The notes under the pieces are model-generated. The model saw only the letters and a program-made list of their open reading frames with translations. It made no database searches and was not told where the DNA came from. Both the position numbers and the translations under genes were made by a program. A stretch of DNA of 64,000 nt, taken from assembly GCA_038209775.1 (NCBI GenBank), contig JBBQXK010000018.1, positions 7,136 through 71,135 of the forward strand, read 5' to 3'. Of the stretch, positions 9,340 to 18,416 are shown one piece after another. This DNA is from JBBQXK01 sp038209775. GTDB lineage: Bacteria > Pseudomonadota > Alphaproteobacteria > Rhodobacterales > Rhodobacteraceae. Every line of letters begins with the position of its first letter. The stretch's first letter is position 1.

Positions 9340-10084
9340 ATGCGGCTGGCGGGCCATGCCGTCTGGGTGGTCGTGCTGACGCTATTGACCCAGGTCGGCG
9401 GCATTGCCTGGCTGTTGGCGCTGATGTTCCGGCGGCGGTGGCTGGCCTTTCCGCTCGGCTATGCCGCGCTCTGGGTCATGGCCACGCTCGCGGCACCCAC
9501 GTTTGGCCGCGTTCCCCTGCCCTGTTCCGGCGAACCCCTGCGGATGCAGTCGCCGCTCTATTGCGTCCTCTTGCGCCACTTCGTGACGCCCGAGATGGCC
9601 GCCGTCGCCCATACCGCCGCCCAGACCGTCGCCGCCGAACACCCCGGCACTGTCACGCTGGCGCTGGACGGCGGATTTCCGTTCCTGAACGGCATGCCGC
9701 TCCTCCCCCACCTGTCGCATGATGATGGCGAAAAACTGGACTTCGCGTTCTCGTACACCGCCCCCGATGGCCACTATCTGCCCGGCCAGACACGATCCCC
9801 CATCGGCTATTGGGCGTTCGAGGGGGCCGACCCCGACCCCTGCCCGCCGGCATGGCTGACCACACGCTGGGGCATGGGATGGCTGCAACCCCTGTGGCCC
9901 GACCGACCGCTGGAACCCCTGCGCACCGCCACCCTCATCCGCGCCCTCTTGGCCGATACCAACCTGGCCAAGGTGTTCGTCGAGCCGCCCCTTGCCGCCC
10001 GTCTGGGCCTTGCCCACCCCAAAACTGCGCTTTCAGGGGTGCCGCGCGGCCCGTCACGACGATCATGTTCACGCACAACTGTAA
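9340..10084 (+). pseudogene. LAS-superfamily metallopeptidase, frameshifted near the C-terminus
   Basis: Begins 6 bp after maeB with two predicted membrane segments (about residues 7-29 and 33-52) and an extracytoplasmic domain. SHDDGEKLDF (126-135) provides the His and Asp ligands typical of the D-Ala-D-Ala/lysostaphin/hedgehog (LAS) peptidase fold. The literal frame ends at 10104 with a meaningless tail after HPK (residue 228). Shifting by one base in the AAAA run at 10021-10024 gives LRFQGCRAARHDDHVHAQL and a stop at 10082-10084; HDDHVH is the missing second metal motif of the family. So the gene is either truly inactivated or carries a single-base assembly error. A role in wall or D-amino-acid peptide hydrolysis is inferred. 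Confidence 0.75.
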
Positions 10085-10194
10085 CCCAGCGTCACATCGT
10101 GTAACAATGCGCTTCACCACAGCGAACCTAGCAGTACGCCCGCCGCATGCAGGCCGTCCTGAAAATGCAACCCGTCCCGATAAAGGAACATCAC

Positions 10195-10689
10195 TTGTCC
10201 GCCACCTCGTCCACCACCCGCGCCCTACCCGCCATCAACGCCCAGACCCTTGGCGTGATGTTCGTCGCCGGGTTCTTTGCCACCATCGCATTTGATTTCT
10301 GGGGTCAGGTCGTCAGCCCCGGCATCGGCTTTGCCAACCTCTCGCCGCATGGTCTGGCCAAAAGCCTGCTCGGCGCGCTTGGCCTGCCGAACAGCGATTT
10401 CGCGGGTTACTTCATGCACTTCTACCTCGTCGGGCTGATCGGCTATCCGGTCGGCTGGCTGTTCATCTTCGCCCCGATCTGGAACCGCGTTGTCGGCCAG
10501 ACGCACTGGCTGATCCCCGCCACGATCTATGGCATCGGCCTGTGGGTCTTTGCCATCGGCGGGATCACGGCGATTGCCGGCCTCCCGTTCTTCCTTGGCT
10601 TTACCGGCATCACCTGGGTCGCTCTGGTGGGTCATACCCTGTACGGCATCGTGATGGTCGCCGTGATGCAGATGATTGCCCGCAACTAA
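10195..10689 (+). CDS. Small integral membrane protein
   Basis: A 164-residue hydrophobic protein with about four membrane spans (near LGVMFVAGFFATIAFDFW, FYLVGLIGYPVGWLFIFAP, LIPATIYGIGLWVFAIGGI and ITWVALVGHTLYGIVMVAVM). I do not recognise the family and can assign no function. The start is decided by the ribosome binding site: AAGGA at 10183-10187 stands 7 bases before the TTG at 10195; in-frame ATGs at 10147 and 10165 have no such site. It lies 110 bp after the broken peptidase gene and 68 bp before prpE, so it may have its own promoter. Confidence 0.7.
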   Translation: MSATSSTTRALPAINAQTLGVMFVAGFFATIAFDFWGQVVSPGIGFANLSPHGLAKSLLGALGLPNSDFAGYFMHFYLVGLIGYPVGWLFIFAPIWNRVVGQTHWLIPATIYGIGLWVFAIGGITAIAGLPFFLGFTGITWVALVGHTLYGIVMVAVMQMIARN

Positions 10690-10757
10690 CCTCCAAGCAA
10701 ACGCTTGATTTCCCGCCCCCTACACCGCAATACCGGTACAGGGGCGGGAGATTACCG

Positions 10758-12650
10758 ATGACCTACGCTGAAACCTACGCCCGCTGGCAGGCGGACCCCG
10801 AGGCATTCTGGCTTGACGCCGCAGGTGCCATCGACTGGATCACGCCCCCCACATCCGCGCTGAACGCCACCCGCGCACCCCTCTACGAATGGTTCGCCGA
10901 CACCACCGTCAACGCCTGCTGGAACGCGCTTGACCGCCACGTCCACGCCGGTCGCGGTGCGCAAATCGCCGTCATCCACGACAGCCCCCTGACCGGCACC
11001 ATCACCCACATCACCTATGCCGACATGCTGGCCCGCACCGCCACCCTTGCGGGCGCCCTCGCGGCCCAGGGCATCGCATCCGGCGACCGCATCATCATCT
11101 ACATGCCGATGGTCCCCGAGGCGCTGATCGCCATGCTGGCCTGCGCCCGGCTTGGGGCCATCCATTCCGTCGTGTTCGGCGGCTTTGCCGCTGCCGAGCT
11201 TGCCGTTCGCATCGACGACAGCACGCCCAAGGCGATCATCGCCGCCTCCTGCGGGATCGAGCCCGCGCGGATTGTCCCCTACAAACCCCTCCTCGACGGC
11301 GCCATCGACATGGCCCGCCACAAGCCCGACTTCTGCGTGATCCTGCAACGCCCGCAAGGCCCCGCCGTGATGGTGCCGGGCCGTGACCACGACTGGCACG
11401 ACTTCACCGCCAACGCCCCGCAGGCCGGATGTACCCCGGTCAGCGGCAACCACCCCGCCTATATCCTCTACACCTCGGGCACCACAGGCCAGCCCAAGGG
11501 CGTCGTCCGCCCCACCGCAGGCCACCTTGTGGCGCTCAACTGGTCAATGCGGGCGGTGTTCGATGTGGGCACGGGCGATGTGTTCTGGGCGGCAAGTGAC
11601 GTGGGCTGGGTCGTCGGCCACAGCTACATCTGCTACGGCCCCCTCATCGTCGGCTGCACCACCGTGCTCTATGAAGGCAAACCCGTCGGCACCCCCGACG
11701 CCGCCGCCTTCTGGCGCGTCGTGGCGCAGCACAAGGTCCGCTCGTTCTTCACCGCCCCCACCGCATTCCGCGCCATAAAGCGCGAAGACCCCGAGGGCAC
11801 GCTCATCGCGGACCACGACCTGACCAGCCTCCGCGCCCTGTACCTCGCGGGCGAGCGCGCCGACCCCGACACGATCCACTGGGCCGAACGCCACCTCAAG
11901 GTGCCGGTGGTCGACCACTGGTGGCAGACCGAGCTTGGCTGGCCCGCCATCGCCAACCCCCTCGGGATTGAACGTCTGCCGGTCAGGATCGGCTCACCCA
12001 CGGTGCCGCTGCCCGGCTATGACGTGCAGGTCGTGGATGACGACGGCCACCCCGTGCCTGCGGGCACCCTTGGGGCCATTGTCATCCGCCTGCCACTGCC
12101 GCCCGGCACCCTGTCCACCCTCTGGAACGCCGAGGAACGGTTCGTCCGGGCTTATCTCACCCACTTCCCCGGGTTCTATGAAACCGGCGATGCCGGATAC
12201 CGAGATGAGGGCGGCTATCTCTACATCATGGCCCGCACCGATGACGTCATCAACGTGGCCGGTCACCGCCTGTCGACCGGCGCTATGGAAGAGATCCTCG
12301 CCAACCACCCCGACGTGGCCGAATGTGCGGTGATCGGCATTGCCGATGCGATCAAGGGGCAACAACCGCTGGGGTTCCTGTGCCTGAACAAGGGCAGCAC
12401 CCGCGCCCACGCCGATGTCGTGCGCGACTGCGTGGCGATGGTGCGCGACGGCATCGGGCCGGTCGCGGATTTCAAGCGCGCGGTGGTGGTCGACCGGCTG
12501 CCCAAAACCCGGTCGGGCAAGATCCTGCGCGCCACCATGGCGAAAATCGCCGACGGCGAGACGCCAAAGGTGCCAGCCACCATCGACGACGCTGCGATTC
12601 TGGACGAGATTCGCACGGCCTTGCAAACACTTGGCCTCGCACGCGGCTGA
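10758..12650 (+). CDS. prpE: Propionyl-CoA synthetase (acyl-CoA synthetase)
   Basis: ATP-dependent AMP-forming ligase of 630 residues in the acetyl/propionyl-CoA synthetase family. The P-loop YTSGTTGQPKGVV lies at 238-250, the WWQTELG core motif in the middle, and the acyl-adenylate lysine in LPKTRSGKILRATM near the C-terminus, where reversible acetylation usually controls these enzymes. The start ATG at 10758 is preceded by GGGCGGGAG with 7-8 bases spacing. The length and the N-terminal YAETYARWQADPEAFW segment fit PrpE better than Acs (about 650 residues). Substrate preference (propionate versus acetate or butyrate) is inferred. Confidence 0.88.
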   Translation: MTYAETYARWQADPEAFWLDAAGAIDWITPPTSALNATRAPLYEWFADTTVNACWNALDRHVHAGRGAQIAVIHDSPLTGTITHITYADMLARTATLAGALAAQGIASGDRIIIYMPMVPEALIAMLACARLGAIHSVVFGGFAAAELAVRIDDSTPKAIIAASCGIEPARIVPYKPLLDGAIDMARHKPDFCVILQRPQGPAVMVPGRDHDWHDFTANAPQAGCTPVSGNHPAYILYTSGTTGQPKGVVRPTAGHLVALNWSMRAVFDVGTGDVFWAASDVGWVVGHSYICYGPLIVGCTTVLYEGKPVGTPDAAAFWRVVAQHKVRSFFTAPTAFRAIKREDPEGTLIADHDLTSLRALYLAGERADPDTIHWAERHLKVPVVDHWWQTELGWPAIANPLGIERLPVRIGSPTVPLPGYDVQVVDDDGHPVPAGTLGAIVIRLPLPPGTLSTLWNAEERFVRAYLTHFPGFYETGDAGYRDEGGYLYIMARTDDVINVAGHRLSTGAMEEILANHPDVAECAVIGIADAIKGQQPLGFLCLNKGSTRAHADVVRDCVAMVRDGIGPVADFKRAVVVDRLPKTRSGKILRATMAKIADGETPKVPATIDDAAILDEIRTALQTLGLARG

Positions 12651-12753
12651 TCGCGCGCGCGCCACTTGCCGCAGCGTCATCCGTTCGCCTCTGGATTGCA
12701 GGCTGGACTTTGCCTTGCCGCTGCGTAACCTCGCCCCCCATGATCCAGACCCG

Positions 12754-13200
12754 ATGCCACCCGACCGCGCCGCGCGCGCCCACCTGCACAGCACCGCAGC
12801 GAAGAAGATGGTGATGGACGACGCCCCTTGCCGCCCCAGCGACCTCGGCCTTGATGCGGCAATCCTTCCGGCTCTGCTGGTCCGTCTTGGTGCGGCCATC
12901 GCGGGCGACCTCCGGCGCCAGTTCGCCGCAGACCTGACCGGCCTGCGCGACGCGCTGCGTCACAGCCTCGGACCGCCGCACGACATCCTGGCGGTGGCAC
13001 GCCATGCGCATGGCCTTGTGGCGCTTGCCGGCACGGCGGGGGCGCATACCCTTGCCACCCGCTCGCGCCTGTTGCTGCGCGCGGCGCACCGGGGCGATGC
13101 CGATGCGACGGTCCGGCTGGCGCACCCCCTTCTGCCCTGCATCGACGCGCTTGCCATCTTTGTCGCCACCTGCCCGCTGCCCGCCGGGGCATCCCCCTGA
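12754..13200 (+). CDS. Hpt-domain phosphotransfer protein (LuxU-like)
   Basis: A 148-residue Ala-rich, helical protein. ARHAHGLVALAGTAGAH fits the histidine phosphotransfer signature AHxLkGxxxxxGA, with the second His of RHAH as the likely phospho-acceptor; the usual Lys after the His is replaced by Val. Its stop shares one base with the start of the LuxO-like activator (TGATG), which strongly suggests that it passes phosphate to that protein, as LuxU does to LuxO. The start is uncertain: ATGs at 12754, 12808 and 12814 are in frame, the latter two behind GCGAAGAAG. No sensor kinase is encoded nearby, so the donor must be elsewhere. Confidence 0.6.
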   Translation: MPPDRAARAHLHSTAAKKMVMDDAPCRPSDLGLDAAILPALLVRLGAAIAGDLRRQFAADLTGLRDALRHSLGPPHDILAVARHAHGLVALAGTAGAHTLATRSRLLLRAAHRGDADATVRLAHPLLPCIDALAIFVATCPLPAGASP

Positions 13201-14648
13201 TGTCAGCGGCCCGCGCGCATGCCCCCGTCACGGCCCGCCGTATCCTCCTGATCGAAGATACGATTTCGCTGCAGATGCTCTACCGTTCGGTCATCGCCGC
13301 CACGGGGTTTGAGGTTGACGTGGCCACCACCGCCGAAGCGGGCTTTGCCATCTTTGCCGCCACCCGCCCCCCCATCGTGCTCCTCGACCTCTTGCTGCCC
13401 GACCGCGACGGTCTGGCGCTGATGCAGGACATGCTGAACCTCCACCCCGCCGTGCGCATCGTCGTCATCACCGCCAACGGCTCGATCAACCGCGCGGTCG
13501 AGGCGATGCGCGCAGGCGCACAGGATTTCCTGGTAAAGCCGGTGGAAGAGGCGCGGCTTCTTCTTGCCATCGAGAATGCGCTCAAGGGCCTGGCCCCCCC
13601 CGCCAAACCGCGCCCCGCCGCGCCCCCCCCCAAAACACCGCCGCCCCGCCTTGCCACCATCACCGGCAGCGATTTTGTAGGCTCGTCCGACGCCATGGCC
13701 CGGGTGCAGGCCAAGATCCTGTCGGTGGCACAATCCATGGCCACCGTCTTCATCACCGGCGAAAGCGGCACAGGGAAAGAGCTTTGCGCCCAGGCCGTCC
13801 ACCGCCAGTCGGCCCGGGCGGCGGGCCCCTTTATCGCGCTGAACTGCGGCGCCATCCCCCAGGATCTGCTGGAATCAGAGGTGTTCGGCCACATCAAGGG
13901 CAGCTTCACCGGCGCCATTTCCGACAAACCCGGTGCCGCCGCCGCCGCCGACGGTGGCACGCTCTTTCTGGACGAAGTTTGCGAAATGGTGCCCGCCCTG
14001 CAAACCAAACTCCTGCGCTTCCTCCAAACCTCGACGGTTCAGCCCGTGGGCGCCACAAGGCCGCGCAAGGTGAACGTCCGCATCGTCTGCGCCACCAACC
14101 GCGACCCCCTTGATGCCGTCCGCCGCGGTCAGTTCCGCGAAGACCTCTATTACCGCCTCTACGTCGTGCCGATCCACATGCCCCCCTTGCGCGAACGCGC
14201 CGACGACATGGTCGAGATTGCCGAAGCCGCCCTTGCCCGCTTTGCCGCAGAAGAGGGGCGCAGCTTCACCGGCCTGTCGCCCGCGGTCGAGGATCTGTTC
14301 CGCAATCATCCATGGCCGGGCAACGTGCGCCAGTTGCTGAACGTGATCCGCAATGTGGTTGTCCTGAACGAAGGCGGCCATGTCCTGCCCGACATGCTGC
14401 CCGATGACCTGTTCGCCGACCACGCCGCCCCCACGACGGCCCCGCCACCGCCGATGCCCGCCCTGCCCGGTCTTGCAGGCGACAGCGACATCCTTGCCGG
14501 AATGACCCTGGCCGAGGTCGAACGCCGCGCCGTGCTGGGGGCGCTGTCGCGTCACAAGGGCTCGGTCCCCCGCGCCGCCCGCGAACTCGACGTGGCCCCG
14601 TCCACGCTTTACCGCAAGCTTGCCGCCTGGGGGATCACGCCCGAGTAG
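13200..14648 (+). CDS. Sigma-54-dependent response regulator (LuxO/NtrC class)
   Basis: A 482-residue transcription activator with receiver domain (1-125; phospho-acceptor Asp63 in VLLDLLLPDRD), a Pro/Ala-rich linker (about 132-150), AAA+ sigma-54 interaction domain (Walker A GESGTGKE 187-194, Walker B TLFLDE 254-259) and a Fis-type helix-turn-helix at the end (HKGSVPRAARELDVAPSTLY). The sigma-54 contact loop reads GSFTGA (234-239) instead of the usual GAFTGA, a substitution tolerated in some activators. It is coupled to the Hpt gene before it. Target genes cannot be read from the sequence; no obvious -24/-12 promoter was found next to it. Confidence 0.9.
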   Translation: MSAARAHAPVTARRILLIEDTISLQMLYRSVIAATGFEVDVATTAEAGFAIFAATRPPIVLLDLLLPDRDGLALMQDMLNLHPAVRIVVITANGSINRAVEAMRAGAQDFLVKPVEEARLLLAIENALKGLAPPAKPRPAAPPPKTPPPRLATITGSDFVGSSDAMARVQAKILSVAQSMATVFITGESGTGKELCAQAVHRQSARAAGPFIALNCGAIPQDLLESEVFGHIKGSFTGAISDKPGAAAAADGGTLFLDEVCEMVPALQTKLLRFLQTSTVQPVGATRPRKVNVRIVCATNRDPLDAVRRGQFREDLYYRLYVVPIHMPPLRERADDMVEIAEAALARFAAEEGRSFTGLSPAVEDLFRNHPWPGNVRQLLNVIRNVVVLNEGGHVLPDMLPDDLFADHAAPTTAPPPPMPALPGLAGDSDILAGMTLAEVERRAVLGALSRHKGSVPRAARELDVAPSTLYRKLAAWGITPE

Positions 14649-14655
14649 CCCGCCG

Positions 14656-15420
14656 TCACACGAACTGCTCGCGGATCAGCCGCTCATCCAGCCCATGCCC
14701 CGGATCGAACAATATCCGGTGTCGCACCCCCGGCTCCGAGCGGATCGTCACCGACACCACATCGCGCACCGACCGGCTGTCGGCGTCCGCCATCACCGGG
14801 CGCTTGTCGGGTTCCAGCACATCGAACCGCACCACCGCCGACTTCGGCAACAACGCCCCCCGCCAGCGCCTTGGCCGGAATGCCGCCACCGCCGTCAGCG
14901 CCAGCACATCCGACCCGATCGGCAGGATCGGCCCGTGCGCGGAATAGTTATAGGCCGTCGACCCCGCCGGCGTGCACAACAGCGCCCCGTCACAGATCAG
15001 CGTCTCCATCCGCTCACGCCCGTCGACCGTGATCCGCAACCGCGCCGCCTGCGGCCCGGCGCGCAGCAGGCTCACCTCGTTGATCGCCAATGCCTCGGTC
15101 ACCGTACCGTCGATCCCCTCGGCACGCATCGCCAACGGGTTCAGCACCGCCTCTTCCGCCACCTCCAGCCGCGCCATCAGCCCTGCAACGTCATAGGCGT
15201 TCATCAGGAACCCCACCGTGCCGCAGTTCATCCCGTACACCGGCACATCCAGCCCCTGCACATCGTGCAGGGTCTGCAGCATGAACCCGTCCCCCCCCAG
15301 CGCCACCACCACATCGGCGCCCTCGGGGGCGACATTGCCATGCAGCGCCACAAGATCGGCCAGCGCCACCTGCGCCGCAGCCGCCGGACTGGCAAGAAAG
15401 GCAGCACGCGGGCGGGCCAT
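14656..15420 (-). CDS. nadK: NAD kinase
   Basis: Phosphorylates NAD to NADP, the only de novo source of NADP. The 254-residue protein carries the GGDG motif (42-45, with catalytic Asp44), NEVSLLR, and the conserved LICDGALLCTPAGSTAYNYS block that binds NAD. It converges on the LuxO-like gene with 7 bp between the two stops, and is divergent from glyA. The short alphaproteobacterial form without N-terminal extension fits. No regulatory signal is visible in front of it. Confidence 0.95.
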   Translation of the reverse strand: MARPRAAFLASPAAAAQVALADLVALHGNVAPEGADVVVALGGDGFMLQTLHDVQGLDVPVYGMNCGTVGFLMNAYDVAGLMARLEVAEEAVLNPLAMRAEGIDGTVTEALAINEVSLLRAGPQAARLRITVDGRERMETLICDGALLCTPAGSTAYNYSAHGPILPIGSDVLALTAVAAFRPRRWRGALLPKSAVVRFDVLEPDKRPVMADADSRSVRDVVSVTIRSEPGVRHRILFDPGHGLDERLIREQFV

Positions 15421-15589
15421 GGCGCGGTCACTCCATCACAGACGGCCAGTGTTGACGCCCAGCCCCGCAGAACTCAACCCCAACCCCATCCGATTTCGCC
15501 CAAACCCCCAGCCATGTCGCATTCTGCGCTTTGTCCACCGCCCCGCCCGGTCTATATCCGTCAAATCCGCGCTGCGAAGGAGCCGCCCC

Positions 15590-16897
15590 ATGAACGCCCC
15601 CACCGATACCAGCCACCGCGACAGCGGTTTCTTCACCGAAACCCTCGCCACCCGCGACCCCGCGCTCAACGCCGCGATGATCGCCGAACTTGGCCGCCAG
15701 CGCGACGAGATCGAGCTTATCGCCTCCGAAAACATCGTCTCTGCGGCGGTGATGGAGGCGCAGGGCGGCGTGATGACGAACAAGTACGCCGAGGGTTACC
15801 CCGGTCGCCGCTACTACGGCGGTTGCCAGTATGTGGACGTGGCCGAGAACCTCGCCATCGAACGCGCGACCCAGCTTTTCGGCTGCGCCTACGCCAACGT
15901 CCAGCCGAACTCAGGATCGCAGGCCAATCAGGGCGTCTTCACCGCCCTCCTGACCCCCGGCGACACCATCCTTGGCCAAAGCCTCGACGCCGGCGGTCAC
16001 CTCACCCACGGCGCCAAACCCAACCAGTCGGGCAAATGGTTCAACGCCATCCAGTACGGCGTGCGCCGTCATGACCTGACCATCGACTATGACCAGATCG
16101 CGGCCCTGACCGCCGAGCATAAGCCCAAGATGCTGATCGCCGGCGGCTCCGCCATTCCCCGCGTCATCGACTTTGCCCGCATGCGCGCGATTGCCGACAC
16201 CGTCGGCGCGTATCTGCTCGCCGACATTGCCCACTTCGCGGGCCTGATTGCGGCCGGCCACTACCCCAGCCCTTTCCCCCACGCGCACGTCGCCACCACC
16301 ACCACCCACAAAACCCTGCGCGGGCCCCGTGGCGGCATGATCCTCACCAACGACGGGGATCTCGCCAAAAAGTTCAACTCGGCCATCTTCCCGGGCATCC
16401 AAGGGGGGCCCCTGATGCACGTCATCGCCGCCAAGGCCGTGGCCTTTGGCGAGGCGCTGCGCCCCGAATTCAAGACCTATCAGGCACAGGTCATCCGCAA
16501 CGCGCAGGCCCTCGCCGACCAGCTGATGAAGGGCGGCCTCGACATCGTCACCGGCGGCACCGATTGCCACCTGATGCTGGTCGACCTGCGCCCCAAGGGC
16601 GTCAAGGGCAACGCCACCGAAAAGGCGCTTGGCCGCGCCCACATCACCTGCAACAAGAACGGCATTCCCTTCGATACCGAAAAGCCCACGATCACCTCGG
16701 GCATCCGTCTTGGCACCCCCGCAGGCACCACGCGCGGCTTTGCCGAGGCTGAGTTCCGCCAGATCGGCGACTGGATCACCGAGGTTGTCGACGGCCTTGC
16801 CGCCCACGGCGAAGACGGCAACGCCGGGGTTGAGGCGTCCGTTCGCGCCCGCGTCCAGACCCTGTGCAACCGCTTCCCGATCTACCCCGGCCTCTGA
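15590..16897 (+). CDS. glyA: Serine hydroxymethyltransferase
   Basis: PLP enzyme that converts serine and tetrahydrofolate to glycine and 5,10-methylene-tetrahydrofolate, the main C1 source. The 435 residues include IELIASENIVS, the active-site lysine in TTTTHKTLRGPRGG (Lys241) and a C-terminal domain with GIRLGTPAGTTRGF. The start ATG at 15590 has AAGGAG at 15577-15582, 7 bases upstream; the open frame before it has no good start. It is preceded by about 170 bp of noncoding DNA shared with divergent nadK. I see no glycine riboswitch there. One-carbon supply from here serves purine and thymidylate synthesis. Confidence 0.97.
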   Translation: MNAPTDTSHRDSGFFTETLATRDPALNAAMIAELGRQRDEIELIASENIVSAAVMEAQGGVMTNKYAEGYPGRRYYGGCQYVDVAENLAIERATQLFGCAYANVQPNSGSQANQGVFTALLTPGDTILGQSLDAGGHLTHGAKPNQSGKWFNAIQYGVRRHDLTIDYDQIAALTAEHKPKMLIAGGSAIPRVIDFARMRAIADTVGAYLLADIAHFAGLIAAGHYPSPFPHAHVATTTTHKTLRGPRGGMILTNDGDLAKKFNSAIFPGIQGGPLMHVIAAKAVAFGEALRPEFKTYQAQVIRNAQALADQLMKGGLDIVTGGTDCHLMLVDLRPKGVKGNATEKALGRAHITCNKNGIPFDTEKPTITSGIRLGTPAGTTRGFAEAEFRQIGDWITEVVDGLAAHGEDGNAGVEASVRARVQTLCNRFPIYPGL

Positions 16898-16940
16898 CCC
16901 ATGCCCACCCCCGCCGACCCACCCGGCGGGGGCCCCCCTT

Positions 16941-16990
16941 CCCCCTTCACCTTGACCGAAATATCCTCGGGGGGGGCCGAAGGCGGGGGG
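16941..16990 (-). repeat. Dispersed intergenic repeat, copy 2
   Basis: On the minus strand this reads GAGGATATTTCGGTCAAGG followed by TGAAGGGGG, with runs of C and G on both sides. It matches the core of the repeats at 5806, 28871, 44514 and elsewhere. It lies directly after glyA and before the best start of the DUF817 gene, which is why I reject the upstream start of that gene. Confidence 0.7.
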
Positions 16991-17035
16991 CCGACAGCCC
17001 CCCTCGACCCCTCAACCCGCGCCCTTGAACATCGC

Positions 17036-17851
17036 ATGGGCGACAGCGTCCGTGCCGCCCTCCCGCCGATCCCCGCCGAACTGACGCTGTTCGTTCTGAA
17101 ACAAGGCTGGGCCTGCCTGTTCGGCGGCCTCCTCCTCATTACCATCATCGCCACGAAACTGGTGTGGCAGCCGCAATGGCCGATCCACCGCTACGACGCG
17201 CTGTTCGTCGCGGCCATCGCCATGCAGGCCATATTCCTCCGCTACCGGCTTGAGACATGGGAAGAGGCGCGGGTGATCCTCCTCTTCCACCTCACCGGCA
17301 CCGCGATGGAGTGGTTCAAGGTCAGCGCAGGCTCATGGTCCTACCCCGAACCAGGCCTGTTCGTGATCCTGAACGTGCCCCTCTTCTCGGGCTTCATGTA
17401 CGCCGCCGTCGGCAGCTACATGGCCCGCGTCATCCGCATCTTCGACATGACCTTTGCCCCCTACCCGCCGTTCTGGACCACCCTCCTCCTAGCGGCGGCA
17501 ATCTATGTGAACTTCTTCGCCCACCACTTCCTGCCCGACATCCGCCTCGGCCTCTTCGCCGCCACCCTCATCCTTTATGCCCGGACCAAGGTCTGGTTCC
17601 GCATCGACCGCACCGACCACTGGATGCCCCTGCCGCTCGCCGCCCTCCTGTCCTCGGCGGCCCTCTGGGTCGCTGAAAACATCGGCACCGCCACCGGCAC
17701 ATGGCTCTATTCCGGCCAGCTTCCCGGCCAGACCGTCAGCTTCGCCAAGCTTGGCTCGTGGTATCTCCTGCTCTACGTCGCCTTCGTGACCGTCACACTG
17801 GTGTCCCGCCGCGCCCTGTCACGAACGCCGCTGCCCCGCCGCCAGCCATAG
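17036..17851 (+). CDS. DUF817 integral membrane protein
   Basis: A 271-residue protein with about seven to eight membrane spans (for example FGGLLLITIIATKLVW, AILVALFVAAIAM-like region around 60, FVILNVPLFSGFMYAAVG, FWTTLLLAAAIYVNFFAHHF, LPLAALLSSAALWVAENIG, LLLYVAFVTVTLV). Charged and His residues in the spans (EWFKVSAGSWSYPEP, NFFAHHFLPD) suggest a transport or enzymatic role, but the family has no known function. The start ATG at 17036 is favoured because the in-frame region 16901-17035 consists of the dispersed GC-rich repeat and low-complexity sequence; a start at 16901 would add 45 residues. It follows glyA by about 140 bp. Confidence 0.75.
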   Translation: MGDSVRAALPPIPAELTLFVLKQGWACLFGGLLLITIIATKLVWQPQWPIHRYDALFVAAIAMQAIFLRYRLETWEEARVILLFHLTGTAMEWFKVSAGSWSYPEPGLFVILNVPLFSGFMYAAVGSYMARVIRIFDMTFAPYPPFWTTLLLAAAIYVNFFAHHFLPDIRLGLFAATLILYARTKVWFRIDRTDHWMPLPLAALLSSAALWVAENIGTATGTWLYSGQLPGQTVSFAKLGSWYLLLYVAFVTVTLVSRRALSRTPLPRRQP

Positions 17852-17904
17852 CTGCAAAATCCGCGCACCTCCCCTCTCGGGCGACGGGGGTCCGGGGCCT
17901 TACC

Positions 17905-18276
17905 TTACAGAAACCCGCGCCAGTACAGCACGCCCGCAACCAGCCCGCCTACCACCACCAATATCCCCAACAGCGACACCGTCGCCCCCAGCATCCGCCC
18001 CTTGCGCCGGTCCCAGACCGACACCGCCAACAGATGCCGCAGGCACAGGTCGTAATCCTCGGCCACCTGCTCTTCATCAATCTGCATCAACAGCTTGGGG
18101 TTCTGCGTCATCATCGACGCCCGCGCCAGCCGCTCACCCGCCTCGCGCACCTTTCGCGGCAACACGCGCCCGCCCTTGACCAGCTTCGCCGCCAGCCCCG
18201 CGCCCGCCAGATGCAGCCGCTCCTCCATCAGCCCCGAAACACGGTCGGCCATCTGCTGTATCGACGCGGCACCCAT
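17905..18276 (-). CDS. Small C-terminally membrane-anchored protein
   Basis: A 123-residue protein of unknown function. Residues 1-90 are charged and helical (MADRVSGLMEERLHLAG, EEQVAEDYDLCLRHLLAVS) and the C-terminus is a single membrane span, LGATVSLLGILVVVGGLVAG, close to the end, so it is probably tail-anchored with the N-terminal part in the cytoplasm. The ATG at 18276 (MGAASIQQMAD) is preferred; the frame stays open upstream to 18420 but that part is the 11-bp repeat array, not protein-like. It is divergent from the hydrolase gene at 18502. Confidence 0.65.
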   Translation of the reverse strand: MGAASIQQMADRVSGLMEERLHLAGAGLAAKLVKGGRVLPRKVREAGERLARASMMTQNPKLLMQIDEEQVAEDYDLCLRHLLAVSVWDRRKGRMLGATVSLLGILVVVGGLVAGVLYWRGFL

Positions 18277-18361
18277 CGGCCCGAACTCCCTTGGCTTGTC
18301 CCCGAATCTAGGCGTCTCAGACCCACGCCGCAACGCCAGAACGGGCGGCAACCGCATACAT

Positions 18362-18416
18362 CTGTATGTACAGATGGCATACGGTGCGCATACGCCCTGA
18401 ATACGGATCGAATACG
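18362..18416 (-). repeat. Array of five 11-bp units, CGTAT type, copy A1
   Basis: Read on the minus strand, five consecutive 11-bp units begin CGTATTCGATC, CGTATTCAGGG, CGTATGCGCAC, CGTATGCCATC and TGTACATACAG, with no spacer. The last unit and its flanks form the near-palindrome CATCTGTACATACAGATG. The array lies in the divergent interval between the tail-anchored protein (starts 18276) and the hydrolase (starts 18502), 86 bp from either start. Copies with the same five-unit layout occur at 41681-41735 and 57400-57454. It looks like a phased protein-binding site. Confidence 0.7.

Noticed and set aside
14620..16074. Plus-strand open frame of 484 codons over nadK and the start of glyA
   Set aside because: It is antisense to nadK and in a wrong frame for glyA, and has no ribosome binding site or domain.
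16901..17035. N-terminal extension of the DUF817 gene
   Set aside because: This stretch is the dispersed repeat and low-complexity sequence; the ATG at 17036 gives the normal family length.
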